Source of the DNA: a virus | Direction: 5' to 3' (one strand) | DNA: 51,785 nt | IMG/VR virus record: IMGVR_UViG_3300012039_000010 | Span: 1-51,785 of that record | Shown: piece by piece, positions 23,724-30,311 of the stretch | How the letters are laid out: each line of letters begins with the position of its first letter | How positions within the stretch are numbered: the first letter of the stretch is position 1 | The notes under the pieces: model-generated | The model's database searches: none | Told to the model about the DNA's origin: nothing | The model's input: the letters and a program-made list of their open reading frames with translations, nothing else | Program-made: the position numbers and the translations under genes

Positions 23724-23983
23724 CAGCGACAGCTCCGGCACCCGGTCCGGTCCTGCACCGCCGTGTAGGCGCCCTCCGCCGTGGTGATGCGCCACGTCCT
23801 GTTCCCCACCTTCGAGACGGACAGGACGCCCTCGACCTCCTCGTTGACGGTGCCGTCTGCGGACCGGAGCGCCAGCTTGCCTCCACGAGTGAGGAGCTGG
23901 ACCTTGCCCCAGGACCGTTGCGGCCCGCCGTTCAACGGGTCGAACGTGACGGATGATGCCCTGAAAGCAGCGGTGGCGGCCAT
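23723..23983 (-). CDS. Hypothetical protein ending in CRSCR
   Basis: 86 residues. Alternating strands (KVQLLTRGGKLALRSADGTVNEEVEGVLSVSKVGNRTWRITTAEGAY) suggest a small beta-sandwich or PH-like fold; two Cys at the end could bind metal. ATG lies 8 bases after TAGCGT (minus strand), so it may have its own leaderless promoter inside the operon. Unknown function. Confidence 0.6.
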   Translation of the reverse strand: MAATAAFRASSVTFDPLNGGPQRSWGKVQLLTRGGKLALRSADGTVNEEVEGVLSVSKVGNRTWRITTAEGAYTAVQDRTGCRSCR

Positions 23984-23991
23984 GGCCAGCC

Positions 23992-23997
23992 ACGCTA
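23992..23997 (-). promoter_or_regulatory. Minus-strand -10 box TAGCGT (leaderless)
   Basis: Read on the minus strand, TAGCGT is 8 bases before the ATG at 23983, the same spacing as the plus-strand leaderless genes. It suggests separate expression of the last two genes of the operon. Confidence 0.4.
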
Positions 23998-24026
23998 CCC
24001 CGGGGAGCTCTCCCGGGCCGGGTTGG

Positions 24027-24302
24027 TCAGGCCGGGTCGCCGACCCGCCGGATCGTGATGAAGCACAGCATCGTGTGCGGCGTGCGATTCTCCATGAACA
24101 GGGTGCCGTCGCCGTTGACCGTCTGGTGCTTCCCGTCGCCGACGCAGTTGATCGCCGTCTCCGTCCGCCCGACCTTGGCGTCGATGGAGATGCCGACCGA
24201 CACCTTGGGTGTGGGCGCCTGGCGTGGAGCGGCAGCCACGACGTTCACCCAGAGGCCGACCGGCCAGACTGCGATGCAGGCGACGAGCAGGACACGGCGC
24301 AT
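24027..24302 (-). CDS. Small secreted protein
   Basis: 91 residues. Signal peptide: basic MRR, hydrophobic VLLVACIAVWPVGLWVNVVAA, likely cut after AAA. The mature part is ~65 residues with two Cys (AINCVGD, TMLCF) that could pair. It starts at TGATG overlapping the regulator's stop. A phage-secreted small protein made with a MerR-like regulator may act at the cell surface, for example in superinfection exclusion; that is inference. Confidence 0.6.
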   Translation of the reverse strand: MRRVLLVACIAVWPVGLWVNVVAAAPRQAPTPKVSVGISIDAKVGRTETAINCVGDGKHQTVNGDGTLFMENRTPHTMLCFITIRRVGDPA

Positions 24303-24688
24303 CAGGCGAGGGCGAGCTCGTGCTGCCCGGCCCGGTCCCAGCACCAGCCGAGGTCGATGACCCAACCGGCGCCCTCGCTCAGGTGCGGAGTGTCGCCGAG
24401 CTCTCGCCGGGCGCCAGCCGGGTCGGGCGTGACCACCAGCACCCCAGCCCACGGGCCCGGAAGCTCCATCGCCCACTCCGCCATCGAGGCGAGCGTGGAG
24501 TAGTCCGCCCCGAGCCGGAACAGGCAGCCCCACAGCGCCGTGACGGCCACGTGCCGAGGGTGCCACTCTCGGGAGACACCAGAGCCGGGGCGTGCGGGGA
24601 CGTCCGGGTAGAGGCCCATGCGGTGCCAGTAGTCCAGCTGCCGGTAGGTGACGCCCGCCTGGCGGCAGACGTCTGCTGATGTCAACAC
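24302..24688 (-). CDS. MerR-like helix-turn-helix regulator
   Basis: 128 residues from GTG 24688, preceded by GAGGAGGTGA. The N-terminus TSADVCRQAGVTYRQLDYWHRMGLYPDVPARPGSGVSREWHPR is the MerR/excisionase-type winged helix (VCRQAGVTYRQLDYWHR as helix-turn-helix; the following W-bearing wing). The rest is a ~70-residue helical domain ending in a strand (LASMAEWAMELPGPWAGVLVVTP). It opens a minus-strand operon, divergent from 24857, with a palindrome in the shared control region. It could repress both units, or recognise the dispersed operator; neither is shown. Confidence 0.7.
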   Translation of the reverse strand: MLTSADVCRQAGVTYRQLDYWHRMGLYPDVPARPGSGVSREWHPRHVAVTALWGCLFRLGADYSTLASMAEWAMELPGPWAGVLVVTPDPAGARRELGDTPHLSEGAGWVIDLGWCWDRAGQHELALA

Positions 24689-24763
24689 GGGCTCACCTCC
24701 TCGTCCACGGCGCACACCTTCGAGCGTATCCACAGCCTGGGGACTGCGCTGGTGATACCCCGA

Positions 24764-24773
24764 CGAACGTTCG
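24764..24773. promoter_or_regulatory. Palindromic site CGAACGTTCG in the divergent control region
   Basis: A perfect 10-base palindrome in the 168-base gap between the divergent regulator gene and the 24857 gene. It resembles half-sites of the actinobacterial LexA box (CGAAC-N4-GTTCG) but with no spacer, so LexA binding is doubtful. On the minus strand TTTACC just beyond it could be a -35 box. It is a reasonable operator for the MerR-like regulator. Confidence 0.4.
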
Positions 24774-24796
24774 GTAAACGGGCAGGCTCCGCCGGG

Positions 24797-24826
24797 TAGA
24801 CGCCGGGGGCTAACCCGGGTTAGTCT
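24797..24826 (+). promoter_or_regulatory. Promoter with operator (site 6)
   Basis: TAGACG (24797-24802), 18-base spacer, TAGTCT (24821-24826); operator is the perfect palindrome TAACCCGGGTTA at 24811-24822. Leader ~30 bases with CAGGAGG before ATG 24857. Confidence 0.7.
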
Positions 24827-24856
24827 GGAGGGACCACAGAGCCCCAGGAGGCCGCA

Positions 24857-25726
24857 ATGACGATCGCCGAGTACCCCGAGAACAGCCTGCAGACGCTGAT
24901 CGACCTGTACGCCGAGGTCTACGGCCTCACCGACCCGTGCCACATCATGGACTCCCTCCACGCCGCCGGGATGCTCAACGAGGCCGGGCTGTTCGAGGAC
25001 ACGGTCCGGGTCGCCACCGGCAAGGGTCGCCCGGTCGCCCTCCCGCTCGACGGGCGTGAGGTGCCCCGCCGGGAGCGCCAGGTCAAGTCCACCGTCGCCC
25101 ACAGCGGCAAGGTCCACGAGGGCCCGGCCCGCCGTCAGGGCTCCCAGTGGGGCACCAAGGCCGCCACCCCGGCCCCCAAGCCCGAGACGCCCACGGTCAC
25201 CACGGTCACCTACCGCAAGCACCAGGACGTCTGGGCGCTCCAGGTGACGGGCCCCGTCCCCGCCGAGGGCACCGAGGTCACGGTCGCCAAGCGTGACGGC
25301 ACCACCAAGGTCGAGACGGCCGGAGCTGTCCTCGCCCGCTTCGCCGAGGCCACCATCGTCGCCATCGCCAAGACGGCTCGCAGCACCGGCACCCCGGCCG
25401 CCCCGACCGTCCCCGCAGGCCACTACGCCACCCCTTCCCGGACCGGCAACAACGACCTGGACTTCTGGGCCGTAGACGTCCCGACCGACGGCAAGTGGGC
25501 CGGGTACACCTTCGTCAGCCGGGTCATCGGCGGGCACGAGGACACCAGGGTCCGGGGGGCCGAAGCCCGCCAGGCCCTCGACGCCATCGCCGCCTTCGGC
25601 CCCCAGGACGCAGCGAAGGCCTACGGACGGGCCATCGGCCGCTGTGGCCGCTGCAACCGGCACCTCACCGACGAGACGAGCCGCACCCTCGGGCTCGGCC
25701 CCGAGTGCGCCCAGAAGGGCTGGTGA
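24857..25726 (+). CDS. Protein with C-terminal DUF6011-type zinc motif
   Basis: 289 residues. The C-terminal CGRCNRHLTDETSRTLGLGPECA is the DUF6011-like zinc site (C-x2-C...GxGPEC), common in actinophage proteins. Upstream lies a beta-rich part (DVWALQVTGPVPAEGTEVTVAKRDG, FWAVDVPTDGKWAGYTFVSRVIGG), and the N-terminus is acidic and helical. Molecular role unknown. It is the first gene of the operon under operator site 6 and has a clear Shine-Dalgarno. Confidence 0.7.
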   Translation: MTIAEYPENSLQTLIDLYAEVYGLTDPCHIMDSLHAAGMLNEAGLFEDTVRVATGKGRPVALPLDGREVPRRERQVKSTVAHSGKVHEGPARRQGSQWGTKAATPAPKPETPTVTTVTYRKHQDVWALQVTGPVPAEGTEVTVAKRDGTTKVETAGAVLARFAEATIVAIAKTARSTGTPAAPTVPAGHYATPSRTGNNDLDFWAVDVPTDGKWAGYTFVSRVIGGHEDTRVRGAEARQALDAIAAFGPQDAAKAYGRAIGRCGRCNRHLTDETSRTLGLGPECAQKGW

Positions 25727-25818
25727 TGTTGGCCCGCCCCCAGACGCACCCCAACCCCCAACGCAACCCCAACGACGGCCCCGGGCGAGAGCTCGGGGCC
25801 AAAGGAGACTCCCCATGA
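25726..25818 (+). CDS. Tiny possible gene
   Basis: 30 residues: polar, Pro/Asn-rich (LARPQTHPNPQRNPNDGPG). Supported only by the ATG right after the preceding stop (GTGATG context) and by its stop overlapping ATG 25815 as ATGA. It may instead serve only to couple translation. Confidence 0.35.
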   Translation: MLARPQTHPNPQRNPNDGPGRELGAKGDSP

Positions 25819-26183
25819 CCCACGCACGCTGCCTCGTCGTCACGGACGACGGGGACTACGACAGGGCGCTCGCCCCGTTCGACTTTGAAGGCCCGGGGGC
25901 CGAGGCCCACTGGGACTGGTACGTGCTCGGGGGCCGCTACACCGAGCGTGCCCTGGTCACGGCCGACGGCACGATGGTCCTGCAATGCCGCCGGGCCGAG
26001 TTGAACGTGGAGGCGACCGGCCCCTGCTTCGCTGTCCTCACGAGCTCTGGCGAGTGGCACGAGAACCCCGACGCCTGGGGTGAGGGCCTGCCCGAGGGCA
26101 AGACGTGGCCCGAGACGTTCGCCAAGCTCGTGCTCGCCGAGAGCCCCGACGCCATCCTGTCGCTCGTGGACTTCCACTCATGA
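25815..26183 (+). CDS. Hypothetical protein with WDWYxxGGR motif
   Basis: 122 residues. HWDWYVLGGRYTERAL near residue 35 matches a 'DWY.iGGR' pattern I know from hypothetical proteins in actinophages and other phages; an N-terminal RCLVVTDDGDYDRAL and C-terminal SPDAILSLVDFHS also fit. Function unknown. SD AAGGAGA precedes the ATG. Confidence 0.65.
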   Translation: MTHARCLVVTDDGDYDRALAPFDFEGPGAEAHWDWYVLGGRYTERALVTADGTMVLQCRRAELNVEATGPCFAVLTSSGEWHENPDAWGEGLPEGKTWPETFAKLVLAESPDAILSLVDFHS

Positions 26184-26698
26184 GCCTGACCCCAACCAAG
26201 ACTTACACCGACCCGGAGGGCCGCCGCTACCGGGTGGGCGACCGCATCCGTCTCGTGTGCTGCACCGACCCGTACACCCACCTGGAGCCGGGAGCTCTCG
26301 GGACCGTCACGGGCGGCCACGTCTCCGCCGTGTTCCCGATGGCGCTCTACGTCCAGTGGGACTCCGGCAGCACGCTGTCGCTGTGCCCCGACGCCGGGGA
26401 CCGCTGGGAGCCCGAGGCGAGGGTGGTAGACACCGCCGCCACCCCGCCGGTAACCTCCCCGGCCGGAGCCCAGACCTTGCCCCAGTCCACGCTCAGCGCC
26501 CCCAGCGCCGACGACGTCGCCCGAGCCTCACGGCTCTGGGATGACGCCCAAGTTCAGGCCCTCGCCCGCCGTGGCGTGGAGGCCGAGCTTGTGGACGGCC
26601 GCATCTGTCTGACCCGCCGGGCTGTAGAGCATCTGATGCTCACCCTCCCGGTCCTGCCAGTCGAGTCCGCCGTGGGCGCACGGCAACCGAGCGGCTGA
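26180..26698 (+). CDS. DUF4314-like protein
   Basis: 172 residues. VGDRIRLVCCTDPYTHLEPGALGTVTGG...MALYVQWDSGSTLSLCPDAGDRW is the DUF4314 pattern ('GdrIrLv...Dp...L..G..GtV....V.WD.Gs.L.l....D.w'), a small SH3-like beta barrel. The C-terminal ~85 residues are extra: a Pro/Ala linker and a helical part. Function of the family is unknown. ATGA start overlap. Confidence 0.7.
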   Translation: MSLTPTKTYTDPEGRRYRVGDRIRLVCCTDPYTHLEPGALGTVTGGHVSAVFPMALYVQWDSGSTLSLCPDAGDRWEPEARVVDTAATPPVTSPAGAQTLPQSTLSAPSADDVARASRLWDDAQVQALARRGVEAELVDGRICLTRRAVEHLMLTLPVLPVESAVGARQPSG

Positions 26699-27336
26699 GG
26701 TGGCGCCAGGGCGTCTCCGCCCTCTCTCTGATGCTGTGCGCCGGGCTGGCTGCCTGTCAGCCTGGCCCGGCCGTTCTCCGGGAGCTTCCCGGGCACGACG
26801 CCGACGGCCCTGACCTCGGGACGGCAGAGGCCATCCTGGCCGCCGTCGCCGAGGCCCAGGCCGCCCCTGTCCTCCGGGAGGAGAGCTCCCAGCCAGAGGC
26901 GCAACCTCCGCCGCCTACTGCCACTCCGGCAATCGAGGGGCCCGCTCCGCTTGACCTCCGCTGGATGGCTGACCTCACCCCCCACCAGCTGATCAAGGTC
27001 GCCTTCGCCGAGCTCGGCGCCGCCAACGTGGAGAAGGCCCTGTACGTCGCATGCCGTGAGGGCGGCCTCGACAAGGGGCGCAGCATGGTGAACGGCAAGC
27101 GGGTGGACCCGTGCGATCCCCGCTACCGGCTGGTGGACAGCCAACCCCCCCGGGGCCCGGCCTGCTCGGCCGACAACCCCACCAGCACCGCCTCAGGCCT
27201 GTTCCAGTACCTTCGGGGCTGGGCCGGATGGGGAGGGTACTCGTGGGCCGACATCGTGGGACCGGACTGTCTGACGGACGTGCTGATGACAGTGGCCGTG
27301 GTCAGGGGCCCGAGCGGCTGGGGCCCCTGGGAGTAG
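26695..27336 (+). CDS. Lipoprotein with transglycosylase/lysozyme-like domain (probable CTG start)
   Basis: 213 residues if translation starts at CTG 26695, which overlaps the previous TGA as CTGA. That start supplies the charged n-region RWRQG before the hydrophobic core and a lipobox LAAC (18-21); the first ATG (26731) would remove it. A Pro/Glu linker follows, then a domain with ALYVACREGGLDKG (E122 as likely catalytic residue), two Cys and SASGLFQY-like TASGLFQYLRGWAGW, as in goose-type/SLT lysozymes. It would be lipid-anchored outside the membrane and act on peptidoglycan. Role could be lysis help or surface remodelling. Confidence 0.65.
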   Translation: MRWRQGVSALSLMLCAGLAACQPGPAVLRELPGHDADGPDLGTAEAILAAVAEAQAAPVLREESSQPEAQPPPPTATPAIEGPAPLDLRWMADLTPHQLIKVAFAELGAANVEKALYVACREGGLDKGRSMVNGKRVDPCDPRYRLVDSQPPRGPACSADNPTSTASGLFQYLRGWAGWGGYSWADIVGPDCLTDVLMTVAVVRGPSGWGPWE

Positions 27337-27530
27337 ACGGGTGGCGGCAGGGCTACGCCACCTTCGACCTCGGCCGCCGAGCTCGGGCCGGGGCCGCCAG
27401 TCGCAAGATCGACCGTCTCGGCACCCGGGTGGACGGCCTCCTCGACCTGCTGCTGGCGTTGACCATCGGCGCCTGCGTCGGGGAGCTGTTGGCCGTCGCC
27501 CTGTTCGTCGCACTGGCGCTGTGGGGATGA
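27327..27530 (+). CDS. Small membrane protein, start uncertain
   Basis: Up to 67 residues from CTG 27327; a GTG at 27429 would give 33. The part after about residue 27 is an amphipathic helix (SRKIDRLGTRVDGLLDLLL), then one membrane segment ALTIGACVGELLAVALFVALALW. The stop overlaps ATG 27527 (ATGA). Start codon cannot be fixed by eye; the membrane part is clear. Confidence 0.45.
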   Translation: MGVDGWRQGYATFDLGRRARAGAASRKIDRLGTRVDGLLDLLLALTIGACVGELLAVALFVALALWG

Positions 27531-27883
27531 CACCGGAGGGAGAGCTCGCCACGGACGCCCTGGCCATCGCCCGGCTGACCCGCCTCGTCACCCACGACGT
27601 CATCTCCCAGGGCCCACGCCACGCCGTCATCCGCTGGGCCTACGCCCGAGACGGACGTGCCGGCGACTTGGCCGAGCTCGAGGAGTGGGGCGGCCCGGAG
27701 GAGGCTGTGGAGACGGACCGGAACCCGCCCAAGCTCGCTCGGCTGATCACGTGCCCGTGGTGTGCGGGCATGTGGGTCGCCCTCGGGGTGGTGGCGGCGA
27801 GACGAGTCGCACCTGGGCTGTGGCGTCCGCTGGCACGAGCTCTCGCCGCTTCGCAGGTCGCCGGGCTGGTGGCGAACCTGTGA
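27527..27883 (+). CDS. DUF1360-like protein
   Basis: 118 residues. LARLITCPWCAGMWVALGVVAARR (CPWC at residues 76-79) and the N-terminal LAIARLTRLVTHDVI match DUF1360 ('rltrLit.D......fkel..C.wC.gmWva'), a family of phage and bacterial integral membrane proteins of unknown function. A membrane segment follows the CPWC site. ATG 27527 overlaps the previous stop. Confidence 0.75.
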   Translation: MTPEGELATDALAIARLTRLVTHDVISQGPRHAVIRWAYARDGRAGDLAELEEWGGPEEAVETDRNPPKLARLITCPWCAGMWVALGVVAARRVAPGLWRPLARALAASQVAGLVANL

Positions 27884-28140
27884 GCGGCCCCGAGACGCCC
27901 GAGGTGGGCTCGGGGTGGGGGGCGCTCAACCAGGCCGCCCTTGACCGCATGGCCGCCGTCCGAGGGTGGCTGGACGAGTGCCTGTTCGGGGCTCGCACCC
28001 CGACGCCGGGGGAGCTGTCCCGCTGTGCAGGGCAGCTGCTCTACGCCGCCGGGGCTCTGCTGGACGCCTCCGCACTAGGCTCGCCTCCGGGGCCCGACGA
28101 GGCCCCAGACGCCAACCCAACGGAGGATGATCATGAGTGA
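27880..28140 (+). CDS. Hypothetical helical protein
   Basis: 86 residues, GTG start overlap. Helical: LNQAALDRMAAVRGWLDECLFG and CAGQLLYAAGALLDASAL; acidic C-terminus. No family recognised. Confidence 0.55.
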   Translation: MSGPETPEVGSGWGALNQAALDRMAAVRGWLDECLFGARTPTPGELSRCAGQLLYAAGALLDASALGSPPGPDEAPDANPTEDDHE

Positions 28141-28567
28141 TACCGACCCGTTCTGCACGGGGCAGTACAGCTACTACGCCAACGCCAAGCTGCAGCCGGG
28201 CGCCGACATCGCCGGGCTGTTCCCGGCCGCCGCCGACGGCACGCCGTGGCCGGGCCGGGACACGGGCGAGACGCAGTGGGGCACCCTGTACCGCAACGCC
28301 GTGGAGGGCTTGTGGCTGCCGGTCTACATCCCCGAGGGATGCGACGGGTACGTGGCGGCAGTCGATCCGGTCACGGGCGACAAGCTCCCGAGCGTGGTGC
28401 TGTACGCCAACACGAACCACAGCGCCGTCGCCAACCGGCTCTCCCCGCACGGGGAGGCGCACAGCTCCCCCGAGGTCGATGCGGCACGCTTCGAGGAGGC
28501 GTGTGCGATCGGCCTGGAGTCGTGCACCTACACCTCCGGCTCGCCGTACGTGAAGGAGCTCGGGTGA
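28133..28567 (+). CDS. Hypothetical protein
   Basis: 144 residues from ATG 28133, 4 bases after GGAGGATG. Sequence starts with DTDPFCTGQYSYYANAKLQPG; an aromatic, Gly-rich stretch (LYRNAVEGLWLPVYIPEGCDGY, VTGDKLPSVVLYANTNHS) suggests a beta-rich fold. Three Cys residues. No family recognised. Confidence 0.6.
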   Translation: MSDTDPFCTGQYSYYANAKLQPGADIAGLFPAAADGTPWPGRDTGETQWGTLYRNAVEGLWLPVYIPEGCDGYVAAVDPVTGDKLPSVVLYANTNHSAVANRLSPHGEAHSSPEVDAARFEEACAIGLESCTYTSGSPYVKELG

Positions 28568-28974
28568 GCACCTACCCGCACGTCTCGCTTGGCGACGCCT
28601 ACGACGAGCGCCAGGACGCCCGCCAGCAGGCCCCCGAGTACCGGGAGCACCGGGGCGTCTCCCCCGAGGCCCAGGAGCCATCGGTGCACCAACAGCTCCG
28701 CCGCCTCGGCGACCTCGTGGACGAGGCCGAGAAGGGCATGGTGGGCCTCCTCGACGCCCGGGCCGGGCTGGAGAGTCGCATCGGCCCCGTCCTCAGCCAG
28801 GTCGAGCCGATCAACGGCACCGGCATGATCGGCACCCGGGTCGCCACCGTGGGGCCCCGATGCGGCCTCGCCGCCGAGATAGACCGGCAGTGCCTCAGGC
28901 TGGAGAGTCTGATCCAGGGCATGGACGTGGAGCAGCTACAGCTCCGGGGGCTCGCCCAGCGGGTAGAGGTCTGA
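28564..28974 (+). CDS. Hypothetical coiled-coil protein
   Basis: 136 residues, GTG start overlap. Central and C-terminal helices with regular heptads (VHQQLRRLGDLVDEAEKGMVGLLDA, LAAEIDRQCLRLESLIQGMDVEQLQLRGL) suggest a coiled-coil or oligomer. N-terminal part basic and polar. Unknown function. Confidence 0.55.
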   Translation: MSTYPHVSLGDAYDERQDARQQAPEYREHRGVSPEAQEPSVHQQLRRLGDLVDEAEKGMVGLLDARAGLESRIGPVLSQVEPINGTGMIGTRVATVGPRCGLAAEIDRQCLRLESLIQGMDVEQLQLRGLAQRVEV

Positions 28975-28981
28975 CAGTGGC

Positions 28982-28987
28982 TACGGT
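28982..28987 (+). promoter_or_regulatory. -10 box TACGGT (leaderless)
   Basis: TACGGT lies 8 bases before GTG 28996, in a gap without a Shine-Dalgarno. Confidence 0.4.
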
Positions 28988-28995
28988 GGGGGCTC

Positions 28996-29334
28996 GTGGC
29001 CGGGCCCTCACCGTTGCTCGTCCGACACGACGTGCCTGGGGCCCCGGGTCAACCCCTGGGCCGCCTCCACTCCACCCGAGCTCTCGACGCCTCATGCTGG
29101 TGCAGCCCGTGCTGGGAGGGCATCTGGGTCGTGCACCACGAGACGTGCCCGGGCTGTCGTGGCTACGGCCTCCACGAGGAGCGTGGCCTTGTGTTCGACA
29201 AGCCGTGCCGGGAGTGCCGGGGGGTAGGGTTCTTCCCATGCGCCTCGCCCAAGGGTTCGCCTTCCTCGCCGCCGTCGTCGGTTACCTCGTGCTGTACCGG
29301 GCCCGAGCCCGAACGGGCAGGTAGCGGGGCGTAG
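28996..29334 (+). CDS. Protein with DnaJ-type zinc-finger repeats
   Basis: 112 residues from GTG 28996. CWCSPCWEG, CPGCRGYG, and CRECRGVG give four CxxC pairs, two of them with the CxxCxGxG form of DnaJ zinc fingers. Such small proteins bind RNA, DNA or unfolded protein. The C-terminal ~35 residues overlap, in another frame, a tiny membrane-protein gene at 29238; the Ser/Pro-rich tail may then be constrained by that gene. Its TAG stop is the start of TAGACG of promoter site 7. Confidence 0.6.
   Translation: MAGPSPLLVRHDVPGAPGQPLGRLHSTRALDASCWCSPCWEGIWVVHHETCPGCRGYGLHEERGLVFDKPCRECRGVGFFPCASPKGSPSSPPSSVTSCCTGPEPERAGSGA
29225..29230 (+). promoter_or_regulatory. -10 box TAGGGT (leaderless)
   Basis: TAGGGT lies 7 bases before ATG 29238, inside the previous gene; would drive the 28-residue membrane protein. 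Confidence 0.35.
29238..29324 (+). CDS. Tiny membrane protein inside the zinc-finger gene
   Basis: 28 residues: RLAQGFAFLAAVVGYLVLYRARARTGR, one hydrophobic segment with a basic end, positive-inside topology. It is in a different frame within the zinc-finger gene. TAGGGT sits 7 bases upstream. Supported by the promoter and the protein's shape only. Confidence 0.4.
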   Translation: MRLAQGFAFLAAVVGYLVLYRARARTGR

Positions 29335-29361
29335 ACGCCCGGGGCTAACCCGTGTTAGCCT
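29332..29361 (+). promoter_or_regulatory. Promoter with operator (site 7), leaderless
   Basis: TAGACG (29332-29337), 18-base spacer, TAGCCT (29356-29361); operator TAACCCGTGTTA at 29346-29357. ATG 29368 follows the -10 by 6 bases. Confidence 0.7.
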
Positions 29362-29367
29362 GAGGTC

Positions 29368-29598
29368 ATGACACCTCAGCCCACAGCGGCCCCCGCCTGG
29401 TACGCCGCCGAGTTCCGCACGTTCGCCGTCCGCATCGGCCGCAACCACCGCCACTACCTGTCGGTCAAGCAACTGGTCGAGAACCTGGGCGGCCACCGCT
29501 CGCCCGGCTCTGGCGGCTACTTCACGGTCACCTGCCACCCCGGCCACGTTGGCACCTTCGAGGCTTGCGGCGCCCGGGTCACCGAGGCCGCCCGATGA
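29368..29598 (+). CDS. Hypothetical protein
   Basis: 76 residues under operator site 7, leaderless. Mixed alpha/beta: FAVRIGRNHRHYLSVKQLVENLGGH... YFTVTCHPGHVG. The 'LVENLGGHRSPGSGGYFTV' stretch may be a small DNA- or RNA-binding fold. No family recognised. Confidence 0.6.
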   Translation: MTPQPTAAPAWYAAEFRTFAVRIGRNHRHYLSVKQLVENLGGHRSPGSGGYFTVTCHPGHVGTFEACGARVTEAAR

Positions 29599-29963
29599 CT
29601 ACGCACCTGCTCCCGCACGACGAGGCCCGAGAGGCCCGCATCGCCGCCCGTGTCGCCGCCCGAGCCGACCGGCCCACCCCCACCGGCCCCCGCACAGCTC
29701 CGTCCTGGCGGGCCATGCTGACCCTGGTCCGCACGCACGCCGGGCTCAACCCCCTCAACGCCTTCGCCCTCAGCGACAAGGCGTTCGCCGAGGCGCTGTG
29801 GACCGCTGGCGTCGGCCCCGAGCAGTGGAACACCATCGGCTACCTCGACCAGCAGGCCGCCATCGACGCCGAGTGCGAGACGGTCGCAGACGCCCTGATC
29901 GCAGCCGGGTACCGCATCACGCAGGGCCCCCGGGGCGGGCTCCGCTTCGAGCGCCGTGGCTGA
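29595..29963 (+). CDS. Hypothetical protein
   Basis: 122 residues, ATGA start overlap. A basic N-terminal helix (REARIAARVAARADRP), then FALSDKAFAEALWTAGVGPEQWNTIGYLDQQAAIDAECETVADALIAAGY, all helical. No family recognised. The stop is 8 bases into the WhiB gene. Confidence 0.55.
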   Translation: MTTHLLPHDEAREARIAARVAARADRPTPTGPRTAPSWRAMLTLVRTHAGLNPLNAFALSDKAFAEALWTAGVGPEQWNTIGYLDQQAAIDAECETVADALIAAGYRITQGPRGGLRFERRG

Positions 29964-30300
29964 CGGGCTGCCCGGCCGCCCACGAGCTCTCCCCAACCCG
30001 CTCCCCCCGTCTCGCAACGACTGGTGGAAGGCCGGGGCCTGTGCGAACCACCGGCACCCGGAGTGGTTTACGGGCCCGTGCCACAACCCGGGCGGCCAGG
30101 GAGGCCGGGGCCCCCTCACCCGCAACGCCAACATGGCCCTCGTGGTTTGCGCCGCCTGCACGCAGCGCCGCCCGTGCCTCGCCGAGGCGCTGGAGTTCAC
30201 CGAGCAGGTGGGCGTCTGGGGCGGCCTGACCGACCAGGAGCGCCGCCTGTACGAGCACGAGCGGGCCGTCATCCTCCGGGAGCGCTTCGGCTCTGCGTAA
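29956..30300 (+). CDS. WhiB-family Fe-S transcription factor
   Basis: 114 residues from GTG 29956. Four cluster Cys: C29, C65, C68, C74 (C...C-x2-C-x5-C), a conserved W before the first Cys (NDWWKAGAC) and GVWGG at 86-90 followed by LTDQERR, the hallmark of Wbl proteins. The family occurs only in actinobacteria and their phages; it binds a [4Fe-4S] cluster and often the primary sigma factor's region 4. Phage copies (e.g. TM4 WhiB) can repress host whiB genes and affect superinfection. It lies just before the portal gene, an unusual spot. The TAA stop is part of the TAAGAT box. Confidence 0.9.
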   Translation: MADGLPGRPRALPNPLPPSRNDWWKAGACANHRHPEWFTGPCHNPGGQGGRGPLTRNANMALVVCAACTQRRPCLAEALEFTEQVGVWGGLTDQERRLYEHERAVILRERFGSA

Positions 30301-30303
30301 GAT
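30298..30303 (+). promoter_or_regulatory. -10 box TAAGAT for leaderless portal gene
   Basis: TAAGAT ends 8 bases before GTG 30312; the WhiB stop TAA is its first half. Confidence 0.45.
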
Positions 30304-30311
30304 GCCGCCCG

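Noticed and set aside
24764-24773. LexA (SOS) box
   Set aside because: CGAACGTTCG lacks the 4-base centre of the actinobacterial SOS box CGAAC-N4-GTTCG; kept only as a possible local operator.
24689-25843. N-terminal extension of the MerR-like frame on the minus strand
   Set aside because: The open frame runs on through the 24857 gene in antisense, but GTG 24688 with a good Shine-Dalgarno and the domain start give the true N-terminus.
27341-27526. N-terminal extension of the DUF1360 gene from GTG 27341
   Set aside because: The extra residues are Arg/Pro-rich out-of-frame sequence of the membrane protein gene; ATG 27527 has the ATGA overlap.
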